This document shows, piece by piece, positions 1-11,616 of a DNA stretch of 64,000 nucleotides. Position numbers and translations under genes: made by a program. The DNA is from Coenobita brevimanus (Eukaryota > Arthropoda > Malacostraca > Decapoda > Coenobitidae), in assembly GCA_032717465.1 (NCBI GenBank), contig CM064671.1, positions 57,556,394 through 57,620,393 on the forward strand, in the 5' to 3' direction. Under the pieces are notes generated by a model. That model was not told the DNA's origin, did not search any database, and saw only the letters and a program-made list of their open reading frames with translations. Position 1 is the first letter of the stretch. Every line of letters begins with the position of its first letter.

Positions 1-2457
1 ACATCTTTTCTTAATGACCTAGAGCAGCTTGTACAGCACCCTACCCGTATCCCTGACTGTTTTGGAGAGAGTTCCAACAAAGTTGACCTCTTCCTTACAA
101 CTAATCCTTCTGCTTACACTGTTAATCATTCCTCTCCACTAGGCTCCTCCAATCACAACCTTATTATCTTAACATGTCCTATCGCTTCAGTACGGCCAGT
201 GGACCGTCCAAAGAAACGTTGGTTGTGGCACTTTCGAGCTGCTGACTGGGAGGCCCTCAAGCAGTACTTCTTTGATTTTCCCTAGAATAAGTATTGCTTT
301 CATGGCCGGGAATCATCTGAGTGTGCCTTGCACATTACGACGGTTATTCTCTCGGGCATGGAAGCATACAATTCTCTCATATCCTTTGACTAATGCAAAA
401 AAAAGCCTTGGTTCAATGACGCTTGTTCTAATGCTGTCCACAATAAGGAGAGGGCCAGTAAAAGGTACCAAAGCCAACCCACCCCTGAATCACGTCTTTT
501 TTTTATGTTTGTGCCCGGAATTGTGCTAAGTCTGTTCTTTGCTCTGGTAAAAATAATTTAATCTGTACTAAGTGCTTTCAACTCTCCAACTCGAATTCTT
601 CCCTCTTCTTCCGGCACCTTGCCAAAGACCTCTCCAACAACTTTACCTCATCATCCTTCCCTCCTCTTTTCTGCTCTGATGTCTTTGAAGCTACTGTATT
701 TCCTCTACTGATAAAGGAGATCTCTTCTCTCAGACTTTCTCTTCCAGTTCCACCTTAGACGATTCCGGTGCTATTCCTCCATCACTTTCCCCCTCTGACT
801 TCCCTATGGCTGACATTAAAATTTCTTCAACTGATGTATTTTCTACCATCACTGGCCTTAATACTAACAAGGCATATGGGCCTGATGGGGTCTTTCCTGT
901 TGTCCTCAAAAACTGCTTCTGTGCTTACACCCTGCCTAGGTAAACTATTTTGCCTTTGTCTATCAACTTGTACCTTTCCTTTTTGCAGGAAGTTTGTTCT
1001 CATTCAGCCTGTCCAAAAGAAGGGCGACCATTCCCAGCCCTCTGACTATCGCCCAACTGCTATAACTTCCTGTGTCTCAAAAGTTTTTGAGTATATTCTT
1101 AACAGTAAAATCTTAAAGCATCACTCCTATCAGCCTTCTTTCTGATCGTCAGTATGGGTTCCATCAGGGACACTCCATTGGCGATCTTCTCATTTACCTT
1201 TCAGACTCTGATCATCCTCCTTTCGGGACTATGAGGAAAGGTTTGTCACTGCACTTGACATCACAAAGACTTTCGATCGAGTCTGGCATAAATCTTTCAT
1301 TTCCAAATTGCCCTCTTATGATTTCAGTCTTTCTATCTGTGCCTTCATCTATAGCTTCCTTTTTGGTCGTTCTATAGCCGCTGTAATAGACGGCCATCGC
1401 TCATTTCCTGTCTGTCAACTGTGAGGTTCCTCAGGGCTCTGTCCTATCACGAACTCTCTTCCTTTTATTCATCAGTGACCATCTGAGCTGTACATCTATC
1501 TCTATCCACTCACATACTGATGATTCCACCTTTCACCTTTCCATTCGGTTTACGCAACGTCCATCTCAGCATTTACTTCAACAAACAAGGGATGAGGCTA
1601 TGGCACACCTGACATCTTACTTGGCTCTTATCTCTGACATGGTCAAAAGTAATCTTGTTGTTTTTAATGCATCAAAGACTCAGTTCTTACACTTATCAAC
1701 CCGACAAAATCTTCCACAGGAATACCCACGAATGTTTAATAATATCCAGCACAATTCTGCATCATGCTTAAACATACTTGGGGTTTCATTCTCTCGGGAT
1801 TTATCTTGGAAAGATCATATTACATCCCTCGCAAAATCTGCTTTCAAGAGATTCGGTGTGCTAAGCCGAGTCCGTACCTTTCTTTTACCTCTGCACAGTT
1901 TTTTTACTTTATACACGAGTTTTATTCGCCCCTGTGTGGAGTATAACTCTCATGTGCTAGGAGACTCCCCACATACAGCTCTTCTCAACAAGATGGAGTC
2001 AGAAGCTTTTCGTCTCATGAACTCTTTTCCTCTTACTGACTCCTTTCAACCTCTGTCTCTTCGCCGCACTGTTGCATCTTCATCTCTTTTCTATCGTTAT
2101 TTCAATGGTCGCTGCTCCTCTGAACTGTCTGCTTGCATCCCTCCACCTCTATGCACTCGTCTAGCAACAAACTCTCATCCCTTTTCTGTCCAACTCTCTA
2201 ATATAAGAGTTAACCGTTACTCTCCCAGTCCTTCATTTATGTAACAGGTCAACTCTGGAACTGCTTCCTTTTGTCTGTCTTTCCTACTTCCTATATTTCC
2301 AGTCTTTCAAATGCAGTATGTCCAGGCATCTCGAAATGAACGGATCTTGAATCTGGCTCTCTGTTGTATTGTGTTTGTTTTTTTCTTGGAGGGAACGGTT
2401 TGTGGGCTCCTGACCTTTGGTTCCTTTTTCGTTTCATAAAAAAGAAGCAAAATAAAT
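1..2457 (+). mobile_element. LINE A copy 1, degenerate Jockey/CR1-like non-LTR retrotransposon (3' part)
   Basis: The sequence parallels the better preserved antisense copy at 7499-10813. It opens inside the APE-type endonuclease ([14 protein letters not shown], later SSNHNLIIL) and runs through the RT to the 3' UTR. Recognisable RT pieces are [11 protein letters not shown] near 860-900, a damaged catalytic box (HTDDSTFHL, near 1512) and the RT C-terminus in an open stretch at 1600-2244 ([22 protein letters not shown], split by substitutions). Frameshifts and stops interrupt it throughout, so no functional protein is expected. The 3' end has the same GGCTCCTGACCTTTGGTTCC motif as copy 2, followed by an A-rich tail at about 2436-2457. 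The 5' part lies outside the window. Clade is assigned from RT and EN motifs only. Confidence 0.88.
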
Positions 2458-3196
2458 TGCTTAGGAAGAGGTGTCAGGAGGCCTTAACCGACGGTCCTGA
2501 GGACTATAACTTTCATTTACCCATCGACTACCAAACGAATATTTTTTTGCCTGTAATCCCGTCTCTTTGCCAGCAAGACTAAATTACAGAAATACGCCTC
2601 CGTAATGAAGTGGTAATGTGCACTATGGAGAATTAATCGAGAAGAAAGGTTTTATTATTAAATCTTTGAAGTTAACGATAATTTGATTCGCAAGAGTAAA
2701 TATTATACCGAATAATTATACAGCGGGTCACTCACACTCAAATACTCATTCAAGCCTGTGAAATTCTCCGATGTGCCGACGTGTATGTATAGTCTGATCT
2801 GTTGGAAGCCATACATGGGTATATGTGGCCGACTATGTAGGGCGCTCTGTTAGTTCTGTTACTGTACTCCTGTGCATTCTTGTTGTTGTTTCTGAAAAGA
2901 GAGTTAAAGATGATAATCATAGTACTTTTCGATTCATTTCTTGGAACATTCATCTGAAAAAGACTGCCTCCCCTCCCTCCCCCACACTGATGTCTGAAAT
3001 ACAAGGACGCAGTTAGGTTTAACACCACTACCAAAGGATTATCATTGAACTAATAGAGCACCTTAGTAATAACTGATATTACTGAAGGCTGTATATGACA
3101 TCTGTTCGAAAAGCTCCTCCTGCACTGGAAATGCTCGTCTTAGGACGGTCGCTAATGACCGCATACCATTCTTTTTTTTATCCTTTTTCCTTTTTC

Positions 3197-3199
<3 letters not shown>
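2458..3199. other. No gene recognised
   Basis: AT-rich sequence between a LINE tail and a microsatellite. Short open frames have no recognisable motif. Confidence 0.5.

Positions 3200-3263
<64 letters not shown>
3200..3263. repeat. (TC)n microsatellite
   Basis: Uninterrupted TC dinucleotide tract of about 32 units. It produces the artefactual SLSLSL and RERERE frames on the two strands. Confidence 0.98.
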
Positions 3264-3266
<3 letters not shown>

Positions 3267-3614
3267 CACTGCCTATACATCAAATTTTCAAAGATGCATT
3301 GACGAAACGGACAGCGGCTCTTCCTAAGAATATTCTGGCAACAGCAATAATAAAATAAATAAATTCTTGAGGATAAAAAGACTTCACTATGTTTGAAAAT
3401 TGTTATGAAAGAGAGGTACGAAGAATCACTGTCTACGGAATCACGGCTAAAAGTTATATAAGAAAGAACAATTTGCACTTTTTTCTTTTTCTCTTTTTTA
3501 GGTTTTCTGTTATTCGTCCCTCGTCTCTGTCAAACAACTTGTGTCTTTACTTCCATCTGTCTGTCTTTCCAGCATTAACCAGATGACCTAATCCTAGAAA
3601 GAATGGCCACGGTC
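3264..3614. other. No gene recognised
   Basis: AT-rich sequence without recognisable coding or repeat motif. Confidence 0.5.
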
Positions 3615-4335
3615 AAATCGTCTTCTCGCCATAACGGTGACATAAGTCCTTTCCACATCACTCATCCATATCTCTCTCTATCCCGTCCCTTCACCTCATC
3701 CTCATTCACCCACTCCCTCTCTTTCCCTCCATCTCGCCCAGATGAACCCTCCCAGCCAATTTTTCTCTGCAGTCGCACAACATGGCCAAGCTATCTCAGA
3801 GTACATAATACTTTCCATCATATCAATATGAACACCACAGCGCTCTCGAGTTTCCTCATTTTTGTCCGTCTTTCCCTCCACGTAACACACCACTGTTCAA
3901 AAATAACTCATTTCTATTTCCCTTCACTCTTGGCGTGTCTTCCAACAAAGTTCAAGATTGGCTTCAGTATAGTGTATGTCAGATTCTTTCCACAAAGATA
4001 TTTAAGCCAGTATCCCTACCTATCTATTGTCACCGCTTTCGCTGTACCTGCAGTCACTCCTCCTTCACATTTGTACCATTGGTCGCACTTCATCGTCCAA
4101 ACTGCCACCTTTGCTCATCGCATTAGATAGGCCTATATAAATTGACTCACATTCTAAAGTTCATGACGTTTCTGTTCCGCTACATACTGTGACTCCATTC
4201 CCCTCAAAAGCAAAAACTTTATTCCTCGATACATTCACGTTGAAAGTTTTACTTTTACAAACTATTCCCAACTTACTCATACACCAGGCTTTGGAACACC
4301 ACAGCCTCCTTGACAGTGGACTCCATCATTTGGAG
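3615..4335 (-). mobile_element. LINE B (RTE-like) fragment, RT C-terminal region, heavily decayed
   Basis: Read on the minus strand, the segment lines up with 10850-11520 of LINE B. Examples are the ATGGCCAAGCTATCTCAGAG block at 3783-3802 (counterpart of the RWFGHVER coding region) and the block near 4235-4315, which matches the region coding for DEFGRVCKKRNLKVN. Many substitutions and indels remove any open frame on the coding strand. The 175-residue open frame on the plus strand is therefore an antisense shadow. Both ends are ragged, and no target duplication is visible. Confidence 0.7.
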
Positions 4336-5480
4336 CGCCACGTTGATCGTCTCGTTGTTTACGCCATCGGCGGAAAAATGACTCATCCTTATTTCACCGT
4401 AATAGTAAATGATTATTCTGTTTTTCCACTCTCTAGTTTTTATTGATTATATTGTGAGTTATCTCCACATTCCTTTTCTTCACATACCTAAAGGTAGCAT
4501 AAAATTCCTTTGCCTCCTCTAATTTGCTTTCTGGAAGAACTCTGAGACAACGTGCTGTCCATGCATCACCTGTGCTTCCTAAAACACTTCACAACGACTG
4601 TCTTTTTATTATTAAAACGACACTACCATCGACAATTTTTAGATGAATGTAGTTTATTTGGTCTACATTTAATCTTATCATTTCGTAATGGCTCGCCCAA
4701 ACTAAATAAAATAAACAAGAAAAAACTGTAACGTCATCTAGCATAAGTGTTTCATAACGAATTTAGTCCACCACATAGACTTGTCGCATATCCATTTAGG
4801 CCTGATAATGAAATAATTTCTTTATTACTGCCATCTCCAGACGATTCTGCTAAGATCGGCAAACCTCTTCTCTTGAACTTGTAAGTCAAGGTTCTATTTT
4901 ATCCACTGAGCTCGAGAAATTTCTCCTAAATTGACCAAAACGTTTAGAAGAAACAAGAATGACAATCAGGTTGAAATCGAGATGATGATTCCATCATTAA
5001 CAGAAAACTGTCACTTGAATGAATGGACACAAATGGGAAAGGAGAGGGAGGTCCCGGTACATCATCTTAAAATCAGACTCATATTGGTTGTGTTGTTGAT
5101 CCATGGGGAGTAGATTGGCAAGAATCTTCATAAACCACAGACTGATCACCTTAACCCAGTTTTCTTCCACTTACAACTTGCCTTCCGTAGATCAGTGACA
5201 CAGTAAGACAAAATGATGGTCGTACATTCTTTCAATAGTATTTCTCAGTGTTTACCATCTTATTCTAGTCTTCAGTATAGAGCAGAAGAAAGAGATTTTA
5301 TGCCACGCTAAGGTGGACAGTTTACACCAACTGGCAAGAACAATGTAGTATGTCTGCAGGCTGCTTACCTTGTCTGTGTTATGTTGTCAGCAAATAATCT
5401 GGTTCTTGCGCACTGAGCATCCTATTATGTACACTACGGTTGGGGGCGGGGCCTACGCTTCGACCTTCAAAGGCTCCAAC

Positions 5481-5482
<2 letters not shown>
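4336..5482. other. No gene recognised
   Basis: Nothing recognisable on either strand, only short open frames without motifs. Confidence 0.5.

Positions 5483-5527
<45 letters not shown>
5483..5527. repeat. (AC)n microsatellite
   Basis: About 22 AC units in an uninterrupted tract. Confidence 0.97.
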
Positions 5528-5528
<1 letters not shown>

Positions 5529-5845
5529 TTTCTGCATTATAGGAAAAACAAGAACAATCTCAATATTCACAGTACTGTTCAGGCATTATTTCATTTGCCT
5601 TCCTTCACTGTCTACACTGTTAACATCCTGGTTTGACGCAAGCAGGTAAACTCGCCATAATGTTTCAGTATTTTTATCATTTCCATAATCTACCGTCCAT
5701 TGTCTAGGTCTGTTACTATAAACAAATTAAAGAGATGTCCAATGGAGTAAAGTCAGTGGCTGTCCTGCATCCACCTGGAAATAATTTGAAAAGGAATTAT
5801 CAGTGACAGCATTTTATCCTGGAACTCGCACGTGATCAGCATTGT

Positions 5846-5846
<1 letters not shown>
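5528..5846. other. No gene recognised
   Basis: Unique-looking sequence with no motif. Confidence 0.5.
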
Positions 5847-5930
<84 letters not shown>

Positions 5931-5931
5931 G

Positions 5932-5974
<43 letters not shown>

Positions 5975-5992
5975 CATAATTATTATTATTTA
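5847..5992. repeat. Compound microsatellite (CT)n(ATT)n
   Basis: A CT tract (5847-5900) is followed directly by ATT repeats with a few interruptions. The tract abuts the truncated 5' end of LINE B. Confidence 0.97.
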
Positions 5993-7498
5993 TAGAGGTT
6001 GGGGGAGTGGACTTTCTGACCACTGCTTGGTGGTGGGCAGAATCAAGGTGCAATTAGGATGGAGAAATAGAAGAAGGGAGGGACGGGAAGAAGGAGTATT
6101 TGTAATGAGAGTGGAAAGGTTACAAGAGGATGAGAAAAAGGCAGAGTATAAGAGAGAAGTGGAGGAACGATTGGGCAAATATGAATTGGAGCAGATGGGG
6201 GACGTGGAAGGTGTGTGCAGGATATTTACAGAAGAAATATGTGCAGCATGTGATGTGGCGTGTGGGAGGAAGAGAAGACGGAGGGGGTGCAAGGAACAGC
6301 GTAGTGGAATGAAGAGGTAAGACGGGCTGTGGCACAAAAGAAGAAAGCATGCAATGAATGGATGAGAAATAGGGGCGTGGAAGAAGTTCAGAGGCGGAAG
6401 AGAGAGTTGTATGTAGAAAGAAACAGAGAGGTGAAAAGATTAGTAAGAGAGAGTAAGAAGAGAGCGGACGAGGAATTTGCAAGGAACTTGAGTGTAAAGT
6501 GGAGGAATTGTAAGAAAATGTTCTGGAAAGAGGTGAAAAGAGTAAGACAGGGTGGAAGTGAAGTTAGCAGGGGAGTGAAAGATAAAAATGGTAGATTACT
6601 AGTGGAGAAAGAAGAAAAAGTGAGCAGATGAAGAGAACAATTTAAGGACTTGTTGAACATACAGGATGGAAGTAATGCGAGTATAAGTGGCTGGGGAATG
6701 GCTGGGAGGAGGAGGAGGGAGGTGAGAAGACAGGAAGAAATCAGTAGGATAGAAGTTGTGGATGCAATGAAGAAAGTTAAATTGGGGAAAGACCCAGGAA
6801 TTTATGGAGTGTGTGGTGAAATGCTGAAGTATGTGGGAGACATAGTAGTAGAATGGATGTGGAAGATGTGCAGATTGGCCTGGGAGGAAGGTAGAGTCCC
6901 CGAGGATTGGAAGTCAGGTATAATTATTACCTTGTACAAAGGAAAAGAGGAAAAAGAAGTGTGTGGTAGTCATAGGGGCATGTCTTCTTAGTATAATAGG
7001 AAAAGTGTATGGTAGGATACTTATTGACAGAGTTAGAGAAAAAAAACAGAGGAATTAGTTGGAGAAGAACAGGGAGGCTTTAGGAAGGGAAGAGGTTGTA
7101 TAGATCAGATATTCATTCTTAAATCTTTAGTGGAAAAGTTTCTAGAGAAGGGAAAGAAGTTGTATGCTGCTTTCATGGATTTGGAGAAAGCATATGACAG
7201 GGTGGATAGACATGGATTGTGGAAAGTATTAAGAATATATGGAGTAGATGGGAAGTTGTTGAATGCTGTGAAGAGTATGTATGATGGTGCTAAGGCTGCA
7301 GTGCGTGGGGATGGTGAACTGATTGAATTTTTCTCTTTAAAGGTTGGGTTGAAACAGGGATGTGTCGTGTCTCCATGGTTGTTCAATCTGTACATGGATT
7401 GGGTAATAAAACAGGTACATGGTAGGGTAGTGGATGTTGGAGTGGCCCTGGTGAGAGAGGGTAGTGTTTGGAAACTCCCTGTACTGTTGTTTGCAGAT
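5993..7498 (+). mobile_element. LINE B (RTE-like non-LTR retrotransposon), 5' portion: endonuclease end and RT to the catalytic box
   Basis: The element begins 5'-truncated at the end of the endonuclease (SDHCLVVGRIKVQ, near 6015-6060). It continues through a charged linker to the RT. Visible RT motifs are KLGKDPGIYGVCGEMLKYVG near 6780-6835, FMDLEKAYDRVDRHGLWKV near 7174-7230, GLKQGCVVSPWLFNLYMDW near 7348-7404, and LPVLLFAD ending at 7498. Several frameshifts split it into frames at about 5990-6320, 6329-6631, 6650-6991 and 7130-7498. It is broken off at FAD by the antisense LINE A insertion and resumes at 10814. RTE assignment is inferred from the RT motifs, the C-terminal GHVERM/GRGRPRMRW region and the non-poly(A) repeat tail. 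Confidence 0.85.
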
Positions 7499-7599
7499 TT
7501 TTTTTTTTTTTTTTATGCGGGGAAGAAGGAACCAAAGGCCATGAGCCCGCAGTAACAGAGCCCTCCAAGAGAAAAACAAAATACAATATAGAGCCAAAT

Positions 7600-9732
7600 T
7601 CAAGATCCGATCATTTTGAGATGCCTGGACACACTGCGTTTGAAAGACTGGAGATCATAGGCAGCAGGAAATACAGACAGAGGGAGACAGTTCCAGAGCT
7701 GACCTGTTGAATAAATGAAAGACTGGGAGTAACGGTTAACTCTTGCATTAGAGAGTTGGACAGAAAAAGGATGAGAGTTTGCTGCCAGACGGGTGCTACG
7801 TGCCCGTCTTAGAGGTGGAGGAATGCAAGCAGACAGTTCAGAGGAGCAGTGACCATTAAAGTAGCGATAGAAAAGAGATAAAGATGCAACAGTGCGGCGA
7901 AGAGACAGAGGTTGAAGGGAGTCAGTAAGAGGACGAGAGTTAATGAGATGAAAAGCCTTTGACTCCACCCTATTGAGAAGAGCTGTATGTGGGGAGCCTC
8001 CCCACACATGAGAGTTGTACTCCACACAGGGGCGGATAAAACCCTTGTATAGAGTCAACAATTGTGCAGGGGTAAAGAAAGAGCGGAGTCGGCTTAGCAC
8101 ACCCAATCTCTTGGAAGCAGATTTTACAAGAGATGTAATATGATCTTTCCAAGATAAGTCCCGAGTAAATGAAACCCCAAGCATGTTCAAGGATGATGCA
8201 GGATTAAGCTGAATATTATTAAACATTAGTGGGTATACCTGTGGAAGATTTTGTCGGGTTGATAGGTGTAAGAACTGAGTCTTAGATGCATTAAAGACAA
8301 CCATATTATTTTTACCCCAGTCAGAGATACGAGCCAAGTCAGACATTAGGTGTGCCATAGCCTCATCCCTTGTTTGTTGAAGTAACTGTTGAGATGGGCG
8401 TTGCGGGAACCGAATGAAAAGGTGAAGGGTGGAGTCATCAGCGTATGAGTGGATAGGGTTAGATGTACAGCTTAGAAGATCATTGATGAATAAAAGGAAG
8501 AGAGTTGGTGATAGGACAGAGCCCTGAGGAACACCACTGTTGATAGATCTAGGAGAAGAACTATGGCCGTCTACAACAGCTGCTATAGAACGACCAGAAA
8601 GGAAGCTAGCGATGAAGGCACAGATAGAAGGATAGAAACCGTAGGAGGGCAGTTTGTAAAGTAAAGATTTATACCAGACTCGATCGAAAGCCTTTGAGAT
8701 GTCAAGTGCAATGGCAAAACTTTCGCCAAAGTCCCGAAAGGAGGATGACCAGGAGTCTGAAAGGTAGGTGAGAAGATCGCCAGTGGAGCGTCCCTGACAG
8801 AACCCATACTGACGATCGGAAAGAAGGTTGTGATAGGAAAGATGCCTTAAAATTTTTCTATTAAGAATTGACTCGAAAACTTTGGAAATACAGGACGTTA
8901 AAGCAATTGGACGATAGTTGGAGGGTTGGGAGTGGTCACCCTTCTTTGGGACTGGCTGAATGAGAGCAAACTTCCAGCAAGAAGGAAAGGTACAAGTTGA
9001 CAGACAAAGACGAAAGAGTTCGCCTAGGCAGGGTGTAAGCACAGAAGCACAGTTCTTGCGAACAACAGGAGGGACCCCATCAGGCCCATATGCCTTGTTA
9101 GTACTGAGGCCAGTGATGGCAGAAAATACATTAACTGAAGAAATTTTAATGTCAGCCATGAGGAAGTCAGAGGGGGGAAGTGATGGAGGAGCAGCACCGG
9201 AATCGTCTAAGGTGGAATTGGAGGAGAAAGTCTGTGCGAAGAGATCTGCTTTATCAGTAGAAGAAATAGCTACAGAACCATCAGAGTAGAAAAGAGGAGG
9301 GAAGGATGATGAGGTAAAGTTGTTAAAAAGATTTTTGGCAAGATGCCAGAAGGAGCGGGAAGAATTCGAGTTGGAGAGTTGAGAGCATTTAGTATGGATG
9401 AAATTATTTTTAGTAGAGCGAAGAACAGACTTAGCACGATTCCAGGCAGAAACGTAAAGATGATGTGATTCAGGGGTGGGTTGGCTCCGGTACCTTTTGT
9501 AGGCCCTCTCCTTGTTGCGGACAGCATTAGAACAAGCGTGATGAAACCAAGGCTTTCTTGCGTTAGTCAAAGGATATGAGAAAGGAATGTATGCTTCCAT
9601 GCCTGAGAGAATAACCTCTGTAATGCGCAAGGCGCAATCAGATGGCTCACGGCCATGGAAGCAATAATCATTCCAGGGAAAATCAAAGAAGTACTGCCTG
9701 GGGCCTCCCAGTCTGCGGCTCCAAAATGCCAC
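7600..9732 (-). CDS. Reverse transcriptase ORF of LINE A (710 codons, 5' end frameshifted)
   Basis: This is the longest open frame in the window. RT motifs by residue: [10 protein letters not shown] about 215-224, [20 protein letters not shown] about 260-279, [11 protein letters not shown] about 343-353, [14 protein letters not shown] about 399-412, and the catalytic [11 protein letters not shown] about 429-439. The conserved RT C-terminus includes [16 protein letters not shown] and [15 protein letters not shown]. The annotated Met is not the natural start: residues 1-11 are read from the wrong frame. The endonuclease frame at 9567-10079 encodes [12 protein letters not shown] over the same bases, so a frameshift near 9700 separates EN from RT. 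The RT itself has no internal stop and keeps both catalytic Asp residues, so insertion may be fairly recent. The product would copy the element RNA at a nicked chromosomal target. Confidence 0.9.
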   Translation of the reverse strand: MAFWSRRLGGPRQYFFDFPWNDYCFHGREPSDCALRITEVILSGMEAYIPFSYPLTNARKPWFHHACSNAVRNKERAYKRYRSQPTPESHHLYVSAWNRAKSVLRSTKNNFIHTKCSQLSNSNSSRSFWHLAKNLFNNFTSSSFPPLFYSDGSVAISSTDKADLFAQTFSSNSTLDDSGAAPPSLPPSDFLMADIKISSVNVFSAITGLSTNKAYGPDGVPPVVRKNCASVLTPCLGELFRLCLSTCTFPSCWKFALIQPVPKKGDHSQPSNYRPIALTSCISKVFESILNRKILRHLSYHNLLSDRQYGFCQGRSTGDLLTYLSDSWSSSFRDFGESFAIALDISKAFDRVWYKSLLYKLPSYGFYPSICAFIASFLSGRSIAAVVDGHSSSPRSINSGVPQGSVLSPTLFLLFINDLLSCTSNPIHSYADDSTLHLFIRFPQRPSQQLLQQTRDEAMAHLMSDLARISDWGKNNMVVFNASKTQFLHLSTRQNLPQVYPLMFNNIQLNPASSLNMLGVSFTRDLSWKDHITSLVKSASKRLGVLSRLRSFFTPAQLLTLYKGFIRPCVEYNSHVWGGSPHTALLNRVESKAFHLINSRPLTDSLQPLSLRRTVASLSLFYRYFNGHCSSELSACIPPPLRRARSTRLAANSHPFSVQLSNARVNRYSQSFIYSTGQLWNCLPLSVFPAAYDLQSFKRSVSRHLKMIGS

Positions 9733-10597
9733 AGACGACGTTTCCCTGGAGGGTCCACAGGCCGTACCGGAGTGATAGGACAGGTTAAGGTAATAAGGTT
9801 GTGATCAGAGGAGCCCAACGGAGAGAAAAGATTAACAGAGTAAGCAGAAGGATTAGTTGTGAGGAAGAGGTCAAGTATGTTGGAGCTCTCTCCAAGGCGG
9901 TCAGGGATATGGGTAGGGTGCTGTACAAGCTGCTCTAGGTCATTAAGGATAGAAAAGATGTAGGCTTGTTCACCAGGTGGATCCGTGAAAGGAGAGGAGA
10001 GCCAAAGGTGGTGGTGAACATTGAAATCTCCAAGAATGGAGATTTCAGAGAAAGGAGAAATGGATAGAATGTGTTCCATCGTAGAAGTAAGATAGTCGAA
10101 GAATTTTTGATGGGTGAATTAGGGGATAAGTAAACAGCACAGATATATTTAGTCAGAGAATGACAGGAAAGCCGAAGCCAGAGTGTGGAGAATTCAGAAG
10201 AATCAAGTTCAGGAACACGAGAGCAAGATAAATCGTTGCGTATATATACACAACAGCCACCTTTGGCTTTGAAATGAGTATAGAGAAAGTAGGAGGATAC
10301 AGAAAAGGGTTTGCTGTCAGTTGCCTCAGACAGCTGAGTCTCCGTTAGAAAAAGAAGGTGAGGTTTAGAGGAGGAGAGGTGGTGCTCAACAGAGCGAAAG
10401 TTAGAGGAAAGGCCGCGAATGTTGCAGAAATGAAGAAGAAGAGAGTCAGACAGTGGTTCCAGGCACCTTGAGTCGTCACCGGGAGAGGGGCAGATGGTGG
10501 GGGCATTTATGGTCCCCCCCCTGGGGACTCCGAGGCTTGATAAAACGACGCCATTTTTGGTAAATTTTGAATAGGAAGTGTAGTGTGTACTGTGCAT
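9700..10597 (-). pseudogene. APE-type endonuclease region of LINE A copy 2, frameshifted
   Basis: Two overlapping frames encode one domain. The first (10597 to about 10110) contains LLHFCNIRGLSSNFRSVEHH, PHLLFLTETQLSE and GCCVYIRNDLSCSR, which are the typical start of a LINE apurinic-like endonuclease. The second (about 10110 to 9700) carries [17 protein letters not shown] and [11 protein letters not shown], with the catalytic GDFN and SDH boxes. The break is near 10110, where LSPNSPIKN leaves one frame and [14 protein letters not shown] starts in the other. This domain nicks the target DNA in target-primed reverse transcription. As it stands it cannot be made as one protein. Confidence 0.82.
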
Positions 10598-10813
10598 GTA
10601 GTTTGGTGAAGATAGTTAGAGAAATTTGTACTGGAGAGCATGCTGGCCTACTCTCTGTGTAACTGAGACACTGAAAAAGTTCAGCAAAGGGGGATGGTCA
10701 GGAACTAGTCCTGAGGGCTGATGAAACGGGAGCTCCAGCACTCCCTGTCATCAGCTTTCCATCCACCTCGGGAGTACTGCCCTGCTCGACTGGTGCTACA
10801 GTCTACTCCTTCG

Positions 10814-11616
10814 GATACTGTGTTGTTGAGTGAAGACTAAGGAGAGCTGCAAGGCTTGGTGGATGAGTTTGGGAGAGTGTGTAAGAAACGGAATCTAAAG
10901 GTGAATGTAGGGAAGAGTAAAGTGATGGTCTTTGAGAGAGGTGAAGTCAGTGAATGTACAGCGAGGTTGGATGGTGAGGAATTGGAAAATGTGAGTACGT
11001 TTGAGTACTTGGGTAGTGTGATGAGTAAGGATGGAGGTTTGGAGGGTGAAGTGCTTGAAAGGGTGCAGCAGGGAAGAAAGGTTGCTGGTTCCTTGAAAGC
11101 AGTGATAAGAAGCAGGGAAGTGAGCATGGAAGTGAAAAAGTTACTACATGACAGTATTGTGATACCAACTCTAACGTATGGAAGTGAAGCTTGGACGTTG
11201 CTGGAAGGACACAAGTCAAGAGTGAGAGCAGTGGAAATGAGTTATTTATGAGGAGCCTGTGGAGTCACATGGAGAGACAGGCTGACAAATGAGAATATAA
11301 AGAAGAGTTGTGGTGTGGATGTGGATGTGATAGGAAGCGTTAGGAGGAATACACTGAGATGGTTTGGCCATGTGGAGAGGATGGAGGGTGAAAGACTGAC
11401 GAAGAGAGTGTATGTGAGTGAGGTGGAGGGGGGAAGAGGGAGGGGGAGGCCAAGGATGAGATGGAGGGATGGTGTGGAGAGGTATATGAGAGAGGGGGGT
11501 GTGAGTTGGGAGCGGAACAGTGAAATGGCGGAGGACAGGGCGACGTGGAGGCGATTTGTTTGTGGCCACCCGAACGGGATTGAGGCGTCTGGCAATAGAT
11601 AGACAGACAGATAGAT
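10814..11616 (+). mobile_element. LINE B (RTE-like), 3' portion: RT C-terminus and tail
   Basis: This segment resumes exactly where 7498 stopped: GAT ACT GTG TTG TTG restores the second Asp of FADD and continues DTVLLSE. An in-frame TAA follows a few codons later. The thumb region is open at 10856-11251 (LVDEFGRVCKKRNLKVN, FEYLGSVMS, PTLTYGSEAWTL). After a break, 11315-11602 encodes LRWFGHVERMEGERLTKRVY and GRGRGRPRMRWRDGV. The element ends with GTGGCCACCC, then GGCGTCTGGCAAT at 11584-11596 and short AGAT/AGAC repeats instead of poly(A). Repeat tails of this kind are usual for RTE-type LINEs. The same 3' end appears in the 5S-derived SINE at 28.8 kb. Confidence 0.88.

Larger units (their letters stand above)
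7499..10813 (-). mobile_element. LINE A copy 2, near full-length Jockey/CR1-like non-LTR retrotransposon
   Basis: A 3.3-kb element in antisense orientation inside LINE B. On the minus strand it has a 5' UTR (10813 to about 10600), an APE-type endonuclease, an RT and a 3' end with a run of about 16 A (T run at 7499-7514). Both edges are exact, because LINE B coding sequence ends at 7498 and resumes at 10814 in the same frame. No target duplication can be shown: the flanking GAT on each side equals two adjacent GAT codons expected in the target. At least two frameshifts, in the endonuclease and at the EN/RT linker, suggest it is inactive. It is much less decayed than copy 1. Confidence 0.93.

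Noticed and set aside
3603..4130. 175-codon plus-strand frame
   Set aside because: It lies antisense to a decayed LINE B fragment and is low in complexity, so it is a shadow frame.
5753..6053. Minus- and plus-strand frames rich in I, N and RE/SL repeats
   Set aside because: They are translations of the (CT)n(ATT)n microsatellite. Only the part after about 5993 on the plus strand is LINE B coding text.
8960..9289. 109-codon plus-strand frame inside LINE A
   Set aside because: Antisense shadow of the RT ORF at 7600-9732.
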